Below are positions 17,788 through 26,123 of a DNA stretch of 62,502 nt, one piece after another. The position numbers and the translations under genes were made by a program. The number at the start of each line of letters is the position of its first letter. Position 1 is the stretch's first letter. Where the stretch lies: the NCBI GenBank assembly GCA_910586105.1, contig CAJUGU010000004.1:1-62502 (forward strand), given 5' to 3'. Under the pieces are notes generated by a model. The model was not told where the DNA came from, ran no database searches, and was given only the letters and a program-made list of their open reading frames with translations. This DNA is from an uncultured Eubacteriales bacterium (GTDB lineage: Bacteria; Bacillota; Clostridia; Oscillospirales; Butyricicoccaceae).

Positions 17788-18417
17788 TCAGGCTGCCGAC
17801 CGAACGGTCAAGGTATAGGCATCCATGCCCGGCAGCAGCTTCAGCAGCGATTCGACCGATGCACAGGCTTTCTCGTCCGCCGAGGTCAACAGGCCGTTTT
17901 CGATTGCACGCGTTTCTGTCGCCTGCTTTTCCGACGCAGCGAAGCTGGTATAATCCTCGATCTTAATCGGGTTAAACAGATTGCGGCTCTCATCAAAGAC
18001 CTCGATGCTTTTCTCAGGGATCTCGTGCGAAAGAACCGCAGCGGCGGGCAGCGTCACCGTCACCGCCGTTTCGGAAACCTCGATCTGCACCGCGCTCAGG
18101 TCGACCCCGGCCTTAATGATCCCATCGTAGGAAATGATGAAGCTTTTCGTGGTGAACGGCACCTTCCAGCCGTAAAAATCCATCTGGTTTTCGAATTTTC
18201 CCATATTGGTGTAAAAATATTCGACCGAAACCAGCTCCTGCACCGAGCGCAGGCTTTCCCCCAGCAGGTCGCTGGTAATCTCCGGCTGGCTTTCGCGCCC
18301 GGCCACGTGCATCCCATACAAGAACATGGCAACAAGCAAAACGCAAACGCACAGGAATGCGAACAGCTTCGGCATGAGCCGCCGCCGCGGGCGGGCTTCG
18401 TATTCACGTTTTGGCAT
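17788..18417 (-). CDS. DUF4230 membrane-anchored protein
   Basis: A 209-residue protein with one N-terminal membrane segment (about residues 18-38) after a basic MPKREYEARPRRR cytoplasmic tail. The extracytoplasmic part has the DUF4230 pattern: a SVEYFYTNMGKFE block near 67, KSFIISYDGIIKAGVDLS near 91, and the ELPAAAVLSHEI-like strand near 123. The function of DUF4230 is not established. AGGAGG lies 5 nt before the ATG. Its neighbour upstream ends 33 bp away, so it may belong to the M14-like pair's transcript. Confidence 0.75.
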   Translation of the reverse strand: MPKREYEARPRRRLMPKLFAFLCVCVLLVAMFLYGMHVAGRESQPEITSDLLGESLRSVQELVSVEYFYTNMGKFENQMDFYGWKVPFTTKSFIISYDGIIKAGVDLSAVQIEVSETAVTVTLPAAAVLSHEIPEKSIEVFDESRNLFNPIKIEDYTSFAASEKQATETRAIENGLLTSADEKACASVESLLKLLPGMDAYTLTVRSAA

Positions 18418-18450
18418 TTGGCCTCCTTTTTTCCATCCGCCGCACGCGCG

Positions 18451-19389
18451 CTACACGTGCGCGTGCTTGATAATCCTATAAATCACCGCGTGCTCCATCA
18501 CAAGCGGCTGGTGGTAACCAAAGAAAATCACGCCGTCAACCGGGGACGTAATCCGCGCGACCGTATCGCCATTATAGGGGTCGATCAGCTCGGCGAGCAT
18601 TTCACCGCGCACAACTTCGTCCCCCGGCATTTTTTTGGCCAGATAAACCCCGCCAGTCGGACTCAGGACACTGACCAGCTCATTTTCCCGGATTACGGAC
18701 GCAATATACCCATTGTGGCAATGATAGCGCACCAGTCCGATCCGGTTCAAAAAGCGGAGCACCGAATCGACCGCCTGCCGCGCGGACAGCTCGTCGATCT
18801 GGTCAGTCGCAGCCGTATAGACCGAAAACGCATTCGTGTGCCACAGCTGCCAGTTATAATTCAGCGTCGCGGTGTCATACGGACGCGGCGGGCGGATCAC
18901 GACATAGGGCAACCCGAACAGGTTCGCCAGGCTGGTCGACTGATACCCCGTCTCCATCATACGCACATGCGGGACAAAATCCCCGGGCAAATAAAACGAA
19001 GTGAACTGCACGCCATAGGAGTAATCGCGCACCTGCCGGAAAATACCGTCCGCCAGCCGCTGGGTAGTCTCGCCGTAGTCGTAGCCGGGGAACATCCGGT
19101 TGATATCGGTATGGTCAACCGCCCAAAACCGGTTGCCGGTATTCATGGAATAACTCGCCCCCGCCGAAGGAATGACCAGGATCTCGTTGTCATGAGCGAT
19201 CTGCCCCCGGCTCTCCAAGCCCTTGAGCGCTTTCACGAGCTGGGAACAAACGAACTGCTGCTGCACCTCATTGCCGCGGATCGCGCCAACGATGCAGCAT
19301 GCTTTTTCCCCTTTGCCAAACCGGAACCCGACGATCTGCAGCGGATCCCGATAAGGGGCTTTTAATGTGAACAGGACATCACGGATCAA
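18451..19389 (-). CDS. Aspartoacylase/succinylglutamate desuccinylase-like protein lacking zinc ligands
   Basis: A 312-residue member of the M14-type deacylase family (AstE/ASPA). The fold's landmarks remain, including NRMFPG and a C-terminal lipoyl/hammerhead-like region (about 235-300). The first zinc motif reads GAIRGNE, with Arg (CGC) where the ligand His should be. The second His is missing (YGVQFTSF in place of a DIH motif). It is therefore probably not a metallohydrolase and may act as a partner of its intact paralogue. It begins with TTG overlapping the upstream stop by 4 nt, with GGGAGGT 8 nt away. Confidence 0.75.
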   Translation of the reverse strand: MIRDVLFTLKAPYRDPLQIVGFRFGKGEKACCIVGAIRGNEVQQQFVCSQLVKALKGLESRGQIAHDNEILVIPSAGASYSMNTGNRFWAVDHTDINRMFPGYDYGETTQRLADGIFRQVRDYSYGVQFTSFYLPGDFVPHVRMMETGYQSTSLANLFGLPYVVIRPPRPYDTATLNYNWQLWHTNAFSVYTAATDQIDELSARQAVDSVLRFLNRIGLVRYHCHNGYIASVIRENELVSVLSPTGGVYLAKKMPGDEVVRGEMLAELIDPYNGDTVARITSPVDGVIFFGYHQPLVMEHAVIYRIIKHAHV

Positions 19390-20330
19390 AACGCGGCACC
19401 TCCCAGCAGGATCCGGGCGAGCATGCTGCCCGCATAGCAGGCCGGATACTCGCGCAATGTGAACAGCCAGCCGCTGCCAGGAGCAGTCACCCGCTGGACG
19501 ACTTCGCCGCGCAGCGGGTCAACGATCTCGCCGATCAGCGCGCCGCGTTCCACCTGCGTACCAAGCATGGCAGAGGGGATAAACATCCCAGGACCCTCGG
19601 CGCTGAGCAGGGCAACTTCCCCGTCGACCGATTCGATCGGCGGCTTGATGGGGGCGGTTTCCCCCGACCAGACGCCCAAGCGCGCCATCAGCGCCAGCAG
19701 GCCGTCTACTAACTGGTTGCCAAAGGAGGGGGTCAAGCGCAGCCCGATCCCCATTTCCACGACCAACGCCGGGATCCCCGCCGCATTCAGTGAATACGCT
19801 AGGGTCGCTTCCAATACGGTCGCGCCTGCATGTACCCAAATAAAATCCGTATTCAGCAGCCGCGCGAACGGCAAAAGACGGTCGACGGTATTTTCCCCCA
19901 GCCGCACCTGCGGCACTTCCCGCAGGAAGATGTTGGAAGCATGGATATCCACAACGCAGGCCGCGCCGCGCAGGTCTTCCATCAGCGCGTGGGCAAGGAA
20001 TTCCGCTGCCGGGCCGTCGTCGCCGCCGGGGAAAATGCGGTTCATGTCCAGATCGAACATTGGGATACCACGGGTGATCGTATCGAGCCCTAACGGGTTC
20101 GCCGCAGGGTAAATATCGACGATGCCGGTCAAATGTTCGGCCTGTTCATGGATACGGCGCTGAAGCTCATAGCAAACATATTGGCCTTCCAGTTCGTCGC
20201 CGTGGGTACCGGTCACGATGCACAGGCGCGGGAGCCCTAGAAGATCCCCCGTTGCAGGGGCGAGCCGGTTTTTTCGAATCGAAAGCCGCTCATGAACGGG
20301 CAGGGCGGCAGAAACTACGGTTTGCAGCAA
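19386..20330 (-). CDS. Aspartoacylase/succinylglutamate desuccinylase family protein
   Basis: Predicted zinc-dependent deacylase of 314 residues. The zinc motif VTGTHGDELEGQ (about residues 39-50) supplies His and Glu, VVDIHAS (about residue 126) the second His, and DLDMNRIFPG the usual Arg/phosphate segment. A C-terminal lipoyl-like beta domain follows (about 235-300). Its substrate cannot be told from sequence. The best start is a TTG at 20330 with AAAAAGGA 10 nt upstream, since a stop codon lies three codons before it and there is no ATG. It is translationally coupled to the degenerate paralogue downstream. Confidence 0.8.
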   Translation of the reverse strand: MLQTVVSAALPVHERLSIRKNRLAPATGDLLGLPRLCIVTGTHGDELEGQYVCYELQRRIHEQAEHLTGIVDIYPAANPLGLDTITRGIPMFDLDMNRIFPGGDDGPAAEFLAHALMEDLRGAACVVDIHASNIFLREVPQVRLGENTVDRLLPFARLLNTDFIWVHAGATVLEATLAYSLNAAGIPALVVEMGIGLRLTPSFGNQLVDGLLALMARLGVWSGETAPIKPPIESVDGEVALLSAEGPGMFIPSAMLGTQVERGALIGEIVDPLRGEVVQRVTAPGSGWLFTLREYPACYAGSMLARILLGGAAF

Positions 20331-20501
20331 ACAAGATCAGTCCTTTTTGATATCGGATGAAGCCCTGCGGAAACGACCGCAGAGCGCGTGAGCACAAGGC
20401 TAAATAAGAGAGCATTTGAAAAGCAGCGCGGCAAGACGCAAAAAATACATGAAACAGGAGCAGATCCCGCATACATCCCGAAAAGGCCGCCGCACCCGCC
20501 G

Positions 20502-20533
20502 CTTCGCCCCGCCGTCCTTTTGGCGGGGCGAAG
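20502..20533. terminator. GC-rich hairpin downstream of the transglutaminase-like gene
   Basis: CTTCGCCCCGCC/GGCGGGGCGAAG, a 12-bp perfect stem with an 8-nt loop and no U-tract. The rest of 20340-20580 has no supported gene and no clear promoter for the M14 pair. Confidence 0.35.
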
Positions 20534-20579
20534 GCGCACGCATGGGCGATCCGGAACGCACCGATCCCCGCCGCAGCGG

Positions 20580-20694
20580 AAAAGGGGAGTCCAGAGGGGC
20601 TGCGTCCCTCTGGCGCCGTCCGCGCAGGACCGCCGTCCGCGTAGGACCGCCGTCCGCGTAGGACCCACCGTCCGCGCAGGACCCGCCGTCCGCC
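20580..20694 (-). repeat. GC-rich palindromic repeat with internal 17-bp tandem array
   Basis: Read on the minus strand, this starts at the stop codon of the upstream gene. About four tandem 17-18-bp units of GTCCTGCGCGGACGG type (20614-20694) lead into CCAGAGGGACGCAGCCCCTCTGG and ACTCCCCTTTT. The order and orientation relative to the gene match the copies after galK and gluQ. Confidence 0.75.
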
Positions 20695-21450
20695 TCAGTC
20701 GCGCCCTGCCAGACTGCCCGTGAGCTGGACGCCGTCCAGCACGCAGCCGTTCGAGAAGGCGGCAAGGGCAATGTCGTCCGCGTCGCGCCCATGGGCGAGC
20801 TTTAAGCTCAAGGGGCTGTGCCGTTCGCCCGTGCGCGGGTCGACCGGCATCCAATGCCAGCCGTTCCAGACCTCGATCCAGACCGCAGGGCCAAGCAGAT
20901 CCAGCCCCACTACATAACGGGCGGAAATGTCGTCCAGACGGCAAAGCGCCAGAATGATATGCGCCATGTCCTCCGGCGAGCCGGAGCCTGCCTCCATCGC
21001 GTCTTCCGCCGTGCGCTGCCCCGGCGCGGAAGAATGACAATAAAACGTATTGCCCAGCATCCGGCAGAAATGGCAGGTACGGTCGACCGCGTCGCCAACA
21101 GCAGAATTGTGCAAATAAAAATTCCGCAGCAAAGGGCCGATCCCGGCCCGCCCCGTGGCGTCGCTATAAAAGCCAAGGCTGTCCACCTCCGGCTGCAAAG
21201 GGTCGATCAGCGCCTTGCCCGAGACCGTGCAGGCAAAACGCGCGCTGGTGCCATAACGGACGCCGGTCAGGATCCGGTTGCCCAGCAGATCGCGCTTCTC
21301 GCCGCTGATCTCGCTCTCCCGGATATCGCAATGCTCACGCTGGATGCGCTGGCAAGAGGTATCGGCAGGGATCCGGATCGCATAACCGAAATCGGTCGCC
21401 GGGATCGCCAGCGATGCGGTCACAGTATATGAGTAGGTAACGGTCGGCAT
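20695..21450 (-). CDS. Transglutaminase-like protein with degenerate active site
   Basis: A 251-residue cytoplasmic protein of the bacterial transglutaminase-like type, with an N-terminal beta domain and then the core fold. The motif that normally reads G-x-C-x-D reads GSPEDMAH, so the nucleophile Cys is Pro; ALCRLDDISARYVVG after it is well conserved. The catalytic His region reads GPAVWIEVW, with Ala in the His position. Only Asp (VDPR) remains. It is probably non-catalytic. I start it at the MPTVTYSY ATG, 6 nt after GGGGG. Confidence 0.75.
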   Translation of the reverse strand: MPTVTYSYTVTASLAIPATDFGYAIRIPADTSCQRIQREHCDIRESEISGEKRDLLGNRILTGVRYGTSARFACTVSGKALIDPLQPEVDSLGFYSDATGRAGIGPLLRNFYLHNSAVGDAVDRTCHFCRMLGNTFYCHSSAPGQRTAEDAMEAGSGSPEDMAHIILALCRLDDISARYVVGLDLLGPAVWIEVWNGWHWMPVDPRTGERHSPLSLKLAHGRDADDIALAAFSNGCVLDGVQLTGSLAGRD

Positions 21451-21502
21451 AGACATCCCCCAATCCATGTTGTTAAAACAGGCTCTCAGGACCTTGCATA
21501 CT

Positions 21503-21531
21503 ATTATACCGGATTTCTGCGGAAATAGCAA
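21503..21531 (-). promoter_or_regulatory. Promoter of the transglutaminase-like gene
   Basis: TTGCTA (21531-21526) and TATAAT (21508-21503) on the minus strand, 17-bp spacer, about 50 bp before the start codon. Bases 21532-21896 between the divergent promoters hold no supported gene. Confidence 0.7.
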
Positions 21532-21896
21532 TGCGATTTTTGCAGGAAAAGCGGTTTTCGTGCAGCACGCGTGCAATTCACGCCGCCGCCAGCCCCGCTC
21601 GCGCCCAGGGGCGGCACTCCCCCTCGCCCCTTCCCTCCCTCCCGAAACCCCGCGATCACAGGGGAAAAACGACGGATCCGGCGCTAATTTATGCACGGAT
21701 GGGCAGGTTTTGGAGCGCTCGAAAAAAATGTAGGTTTTTAACAGATCTTGCCGGTTTTCGCCGTTTCACCCGCCCGTGCATTCGAAAAATGCACACTGCA
21801 CGGCGGCTACAACAAAAAAACCGCAAGCGCAAGTGGTGAAATGTACAAAACGTGTTGGCGGAAAATGGGCAATTCCACGGAATCATTTGTGAAGTA

Positions 21897-21925
21897 TTGA
21901 CGAATCGCGTGAAAAATATTATGAT
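21897..21925 (+). promoter_or_regulatory. Promoter of the second sugar ABC operon
   Basis: TTGACG (21897-21902), 17 bp, TATGAT (21920-21925). Confidence 0.8.
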
Positions 21926-21934
21926 ATAGGTAAA

Positions 21935-21958
21935 CGAAACGTACAACGGCACGTTTCG
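21935..21958 (+). promoter_or_regulatory. Candidate operator at the transcription start
   Basis: CGAAACGT and ACGTTTCG form a perfect 8-bp inverted repeat with an 8-nt spacer, beginning about 10 bp after the -10. LacI-family or CcpA-like repressors bind boxes of this kind; no regulator gene is adjacent. Confidence 0.5.
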
Positions 21959-22025
21959 GAAACCACATTTTAATTCCGAGCGAAGTGAGAAGCGCTCCGG
22001 GAGAAGAAAAAGAGAGGTATATGTT

Positions 22026-23081
22026 ATGAAGAAGATCCTTGCAATGCTGCTTGCGTGCATGATGGTGCTGAGTCTGGCCGCGTGCGGCGGCGGAAACGCC
22101 GGCTCGAACGACGGTTCGCAGGCTGACACCCCTTCGGACAGCGGCAGCGCCCCAGCAGATTCCGGCAGCTCCGACAGCTCTGACAGCTCCGGCAACGGCT
22201 ACAAGATCGACGTGATCCTGAAGACCACCGCTTCCGAGTACTGGGGCTACGTGGTCGCAGGCGCGAACGCTTTCGCAGCCGACCATCCCGAGCATTCGGT
22301 CGACGTAAAGGGCGCGTCCTCCGAGACCGCTTATGAGGAACAGCTCAATATGATTCAGACCGACCTGGGCTCCGGCGCTTACGACGGTTTCGTCATCGCT
22401 CCGCTGCAGGCCGATATGGTCAAGAATCTGGTCGCCGGCCAGACCGCCCCGATCGTTGCGGTTGATACCGACATCGACGCTCCGGAAGTCCTGTCCTTCG
22501 TCGGCACCGGTAACGAGACCGCCGGCGCGCTGGGCGGCGCCGCCGCTGTGGAAGCTGCAAAGGCTGCCGGCTGGACCGACATCTACTGCATCGAGATCGC
22601 AGGCGTACAGGGCGACTCCACCAACGAAGCCCGTATGGCCGGCTACAAGAAGGGCGTTGAAGATGCCGGCGGCACCTTCCTCGACAACGAAGTCCAGTAT
22701 GCAAACGCAGTAGCCGACCAGGCTGTTAACTGCATGGAAGCGATCATGCAGAACCATCCGGAAGGCATTGCAATCATCTGCGCGAACAACGACGATATGG
22801 CGATGGCCGCAGCACGCGCCGCAAAGGGCAACGCTGCTTATGAAAACACCGTCTTCCTCGGCTTTGACGGCATCCAGTCGGCCTGCACCGCGATCCTGGA
22901 AGGCAGCCTGACCATGTCCGTCTGCCAGCAGGGCTACGACATGGGCTATAAGTCCTGCGAAGCCGTCGTTCGGGCGCTGAACGGCGAGACCCTGGAAGAG
23001 TTCATCGACGCCGGCGCAGACGTTGTCGACGCTTCCTCTGCCCAGGCCCGTCTGGATACCCTGCAGGGCTATCTGTCCTAA
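22026..23081 (+). CDS. Sugar ABC transporter substrate-binding lipoprotein
   Basis: Lipid-anchored binding protein of 351 residues. It has a signal peptide and lipobox LAAC at Cys20, a Ser/Asp-rich linker to about residue 57, then a Peripla_BP_4 (RbsB-like) fold. ILKTTASEYWGYVVAGA and the FVIAPLQADMV segment are typical. It precedes its ATPase and permease. A ribose/xylose/allose-type sugar is likely, but the ligand cannot be fixed from sequence. It is not a recent copy of mglB, as the two share only the leader and general fold. Confidence 0.88.
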   Translation: MKKILAMLLACMMVLSLAACGGGNAGSNDGSQADTPSDSGSAPADSGSSDSSDSSGNGYKIDVILKTTASEYWGYVVAGANAFAADHPEHSVDVKGASSETAYEEQLNMIQTDLGSGAYDGFVIAPLQADMVKNLVAGQTAPIVAVDTDIDAPEVLSFVGTGNETAGALGGAAAVEAAKAAGWTDIYCIEIAGVQGDSTNEARMAGYKKGVEDAGGTFLDNEVQYANAVADQAVNCMEAIMQNHPEGIAIICANNDDMAMAAARAAKGNAAYENTVFLGFDGIQSACTAILEGSLTMSVCQQGYDMGYKSCEAVVRALNGETLEEFIDAGADVVDASSAQARLDTLQGYLS

Positions 23082-23105
23082 GCGCTCCTACATCCTGACA
23101 TGACC

Positions 23106-23150
23106 GGGGGCGCGGCGGAACAGGCGACTGGACCGCCGCCCCCCATCTTT
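23106..23150 (+). terminator. Attenuating hairpin after the binding-protein gene
   Basis: GGGGGCGCGGCGG pairs with CCGCCGCCCCCC around a 14-nt loop, followed by ATCTTTTC. Same position relative to its operon as the hairpin after mglB, and probably the same role in raising binding-protein yield. Confidence 0.6.
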
Positions 23151-23290
23151 TCACACAGCAAACCGTTAAGACCCTGCGCCCCTGCGGCGCGGGGAACCCT
23201 TAACACTTTGCGGGCCGTAAGTGAGAAGGCGGGCCGCACCGAGAACCAGACGTATCAACTAAATCTCGGAGGAAAAAGGTGAATGACTGA

Positions 23291-24796
23291 ATGAGTGAAT
23301 ATGTAGTAGAACTGAAGAACGCGACCAAACGCTTTCCGGGCGTCGTCGCGCTGCGAGGGATGCACCTTGCCGTGAAGCCAGGCGAGATCCTCGGCCTGAT
23401 CGGCGAGAACGGCGCGGGCAAGTCCACGCTGATTAAGGTGCTGACCGGCGTACATCAGCCCGATGAAGGCGAGATTTACGTCAACGGCGAAAAGAAAGTT
23501 TTCCGCAACCCCAACGAGTCCGCCGCCGCAGGCATCGCCTGCGTGTATCAGGAGCTGAACATCGAAAAGCTGCTGAGCATCACGGACAATATTTTTATCA
23601 ACAAATGGATCAAGGGGCCCAACGGCCTGCTTGATTATAAGACCATGCACCAGAAGGCAAAGGAAGTCATGGCTTCCCTCGGGCAGGATGTCGACCCGAC
23701 CAAACCGGCGGGTACCTTCGGCATGGGCGTACAGCAGATGATCGAGATCGCAAAGGCGGTCCTGATCGATGCGAAAATGATCATCATGGATGAGCCTTCC
23801 TCGTCGCTCGGCGAAAAAGAAGTCGAGCAGCTGATGAAGACCTGCCGCGAACTCAAGAGCCGCGGCATCGGTATCGTCTACGTTTCGCACAAGCTGGAAG
23901 AGCTGTTCGAGCTGTGCGACCGCGTAACCGTTATCCGCGATGGCGAATATATCTGGACCAAACCGGTCAATGAGACCGACAACGACGACCTGATCGCCGG
24001 CATGGTAGGCCGTACCCTGGAAAACCAGTTCCCGAAGGAATTCGGCACGAAGGGCGAGTGCGCCCTGAAGGTCGAGGATCTTCAGGAAGGCGGCGTGCTG
24101 TTCGGCGTAAATTTCGAGGCTTACAACGGCCAGATCCTGGGCTTTGCCGGGCTGGTCGGCGCAGGCCGTACCGAGACCATGCGCGCAGTCTTCGGGGCCG
24201 ACCCGATCGACGGCGGCAGGGTCTATATCCATGGCAAAGAAGTACATATTAAGAGCCCCGGGCAGGCGATCAAAGAAGGGATCGCGTTCCTCACCGAGGA
24301 CCGTAAAGGACAGGGCCTTGTGCTGGCACAGTCCATCCGCACCAACCTGATCCTTGCCAACCTGAAGGGCTTCTCCAAGGGCCTGTTCCTGGATGAGAAG
24401 AAAATCGAAGAAGAGGGACAGAAGAATATCAGCTCCCTGCGCATTAAGACCCCGTCGATTGACGAGATCGTCGGCCAGCTTTCGGGCGGCAACCAGCAGA
24501 AGGTGGTTATCGGCAAGTGGGTCAACACAGACGCGAGCATCTTCATTTTCGACGAGCCGACGCGCGGTATCGACGTTGGCGCAAAGGTTGAGGTTTACAA
24601 TGTAATGAACAGCCTTGTAAAGGCCGGGAAGTGCGTTATTATGATCTCGTCCGAAATGCCTGAGATCCTCGGCATGAGCGACCGCGTGGTCGTCATGCGC
24701 GGCGGCAAGGTCATGGCGACCGTGGACCGCGACAGCAAGCACTTTAACCAGGAAGACATTATGAAGGCTGCATGGGGAGGAACTTTAGATGACTAA
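23291..24796 (+). CDS. Sugar ABC transporter ATP-binding protein (double ABC)
   Basis: A 501-residue tandem ATPase of the RbsA/MglA/XylG class. The first domain has GENGAGKST (about residues 38-46) and DEPSSSL, but its signature is the variant FGMGVQQ. The second has a degenerate Walker A (GLVGAGRTE), a full LSGGNQQK signature and DEPTRGIDVGAK. AAAGGTG and an upstream GGAGG precede the ATG. It overlaps the permease gene by 8 bp. A 3-codon ATG-ACT-GAA-TGA frame ends on its start codon. Confidence 0.92.
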   Translation: MSEYVVELKNATKRFPGVVALRGMHLAVKPGEILGLIGENGAGKSTLIKVLTGVHQPDEGEIYVNGEKKVFRNPNESAAAGIACVYQELNIEKLLSITDNIFINKWIKGPNGLLDYKTMHQKAKEVMASLGQDVDPTKPAGTFGMGVQQMIEIAKAVLIDAKMIIMDEPSSSLGEKEVEQLMKTCRELKSRGIGIVYVSHKLEELFELCDRVTVIRDGEYIWTKPVNETDNDDLIAGMVGRTLENQFPKEFGTKGECALKVEDLQEGGVLFGVNFEAYNGQILGFAGLVGAGRTETMRAVFGADPIDGGRVYIHGKEVHIKSPGQAIKEGIAFLTEDRKGQGLVLAQSIRTNLILANLKGFSKGLFLDEKKIEEEGQKNISSLRIKTPSIDEIVGQLSGGNQQKVVIGKWVNTDASIFIFDEPTRGIDVGAKVEVYNVMNSLVKAGKCVIMISSEMPEILGMSDRVVVMRGGKVMATVDRDSKHFNQEDIMKAAWGGTLDD

Positions 24797-25781
24797 GACA
24801 AAATCCAAGAATGGCTCCAGCTCACTGGGCGTTTTGATCGCGCTGATCCTGCTTTGCGCGATCCTGGCGATTGCTTCGCCGAACTTTTTAAGCTTGACCA
24901 ACCTGATGAACGTGCTGAAGCAGACGGCGTTCAACGCGCTGCTTGCCATCGGTATGCTGCTCTGCCTGATTACCGCCGGTATCGACCTTTCGGTGGGCGC
25001 GAACGCTACGTTCTGCGCTTGTATGGCCGGTATGATGATCCAGCATAACGTAAAAAGCTCGTTCCTGATGATCGTTGTGATCCTGGTTTCGGGCCTCGTA
25101 TTCGGCACCATCAACGGCCTGCTGCTCACCCGCCTGCACCTGCCTCACCCCTTCGTTTCGACGCTGGGCATGAAGAACGTGCTTTGGGGCGCAGCGCTGA
25201 TCGTCACCAATTCGCAGATGGTTTCCAATTTCCCGAGCGGCGTTACCTGGCTGGGCAGCAAGACCGTCTTCACGGCGATTGGCGGCGGTATTCCCGTCAG
25301 CTTCCTGCTGGTCGTCATCCTGTACATTGTCATGCATGTATTCCTCACACGGACCTCGCTTGGCCGTTCGATCTATTGCGCGGGCGGCAACATGGAAGCG
25401 ACCCGTCTGTCCGGTATCAATTCGGCAAACGTGCTGACCTTCTGCTATGCGCTTTCCGGCCTCATGGCTGCGTTGGGCGGCCTGGTTTCGATCGGCCGTT
25501 CCGGTATCTGCAACGGCTCGAATGCAACCCAGCCGTTTGATACCGACGCGATCGCAGCCTGCATCATCGGCGGCGCTTCGTTCAACGGCGGCAAGGGCAC
25601 CATGCTTGGTACCATGCTCGGCGCGCTGATCATTGCAGTCCTCCGTAACGGCTTCGCGCTGCTGTCCATCTCTTCGGCAGTGCAGAACCTCGTCCTTGGC
25701 CTCGTTATCATCGGCGCCGTCCTGATCGACGTCACCCGTGAACGCATGGAAGCTAAGGCCCGCCGTCTGGCTGCAAAATAA
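24789..25781 (+). CDS. Sugar ABC transporter permease
   Basis: A 330-residue integral membrane permease (BPD_transp_2, RbsC/XylH-like). Hydrophobic segments run through most of the protein. The LITAGIDLSVGA motif near residue 57 and the ATPase-contact loop GNMEATRLSGIN near residue 199 are standard for the family. It starts inside the end of the ATPase gene, indicating coupled translation, and ends the three-gene importer. A terminator follows 20 bp later. Confidence 0.92.
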   Translation: MTKTKSKNGSSSLGVLIALILLCAILAIASPNFLSLTNLMNVLKQTAFNALLAIGMLLCLITAGIDLSVGANATFCACMAGMMIQHNVKSSFLMIVVILVSGLVFGTINGLLLTRLHLPHPFVSTLGMKNVLWGAALIVTNSQMVSNFPSGVTWLGSKTVFTAIGGGIPVSFLLVVILYIVMHVFLTRTSLGRSIYCAGGNMEATRLSGINSANVLTFCYALSGLMAALGGLVSIGRSGICNGSNATQPFDTDAIAACIIGGASFNGGKGTMLGTMLGALIIAVLRNGFALLSISSAVQNLVLGLVIIGAVLIDVTRERMEAKARRLAAK

Positions 25782-25800
25782 TTCTTTGCGATCCTGTAAA

Positions 25801-25838
25801 ACATCCCCGTCCGAAAGGACGGGGATGTTGCTCTTTCT
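25801..25838 (+). terminator. Terminator of the sugar ABC operon
   Basis: ACATCCCCGTCC/GGACGGGGATGT, a 12-bp perfect stem closed by a GAAA tetraloop, then TGCTCTTTCT. Confidence 0.75.
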
Positions 25839-25863
25839 GTGGCACGGTAGCCGGAGAATGAAG

Positions 25864-25891
25864 TAAACCGTCTGCGGCAGCAGACGGTTTA
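25864..25891. terminator. Second hairpin in the converging gap
   Basis: TAAACCGTCTGC/GCAGACGGTTTA, a 12-bp perfect stem with a 4-nt loop and a weak T-rich run on both sides. The rest of 25892-26046 shows no gene. Confidence 0.45.
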
Positions 25892-26046
25892 TATGCGTTC
25901 GAGACTAACCTCGAACAATTGTACAGCTAAACGTTCGCAGCAACCGTTTTGGTTTCTACTTTTATTTGATTCCAGCAGACTTTCGCCCGGTTGTCAAACT
26001 GTTTTTTCGCAGCTCTGCAAGCACATAAACCCTCCCGCAAAATGCC

Positions 26047-26073
26047 AAAAGCTCCCTGGTCGGGGGAGCTTTT
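26047..26073 (-). terminator. Terminator of the apgM-like gene
   Basis: AAAAGCTCCC pairs with GGGAGCTTTT around a short loop, about 50 bp past the stop on the minus strand. The run of T at the stem foot supports termination in both directions. Confidence 0.7.
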
Positions 26074-26123
26074 CACTTGGAAATCGATCTGCAATGATCA
26101 ACGGTTTGCCTTCAAGTACAGCC

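Noticed and set aside
17155..19365. A 736-codon open frame on the plus strand
   Set aside because: It lies antisense to four well-supported genes, has no ribosome site or homology, and is rich in Arg and His as expected for the mirror of GC-rich coding DNA.
20614..20694. Tandem 17-bp units considered as a CRISPR array
   Set aside because: Units abut without spacers, are far too short, and belong to the palindromic repeat family; no cas genes are present.
23283..23294. A 3-codon frame ending on the ABC ATPase start codon, considered as a leader peptide
   Set aside because: It probably arises by chance from ATGACTGAATGAG; nothing else suggests translational control.
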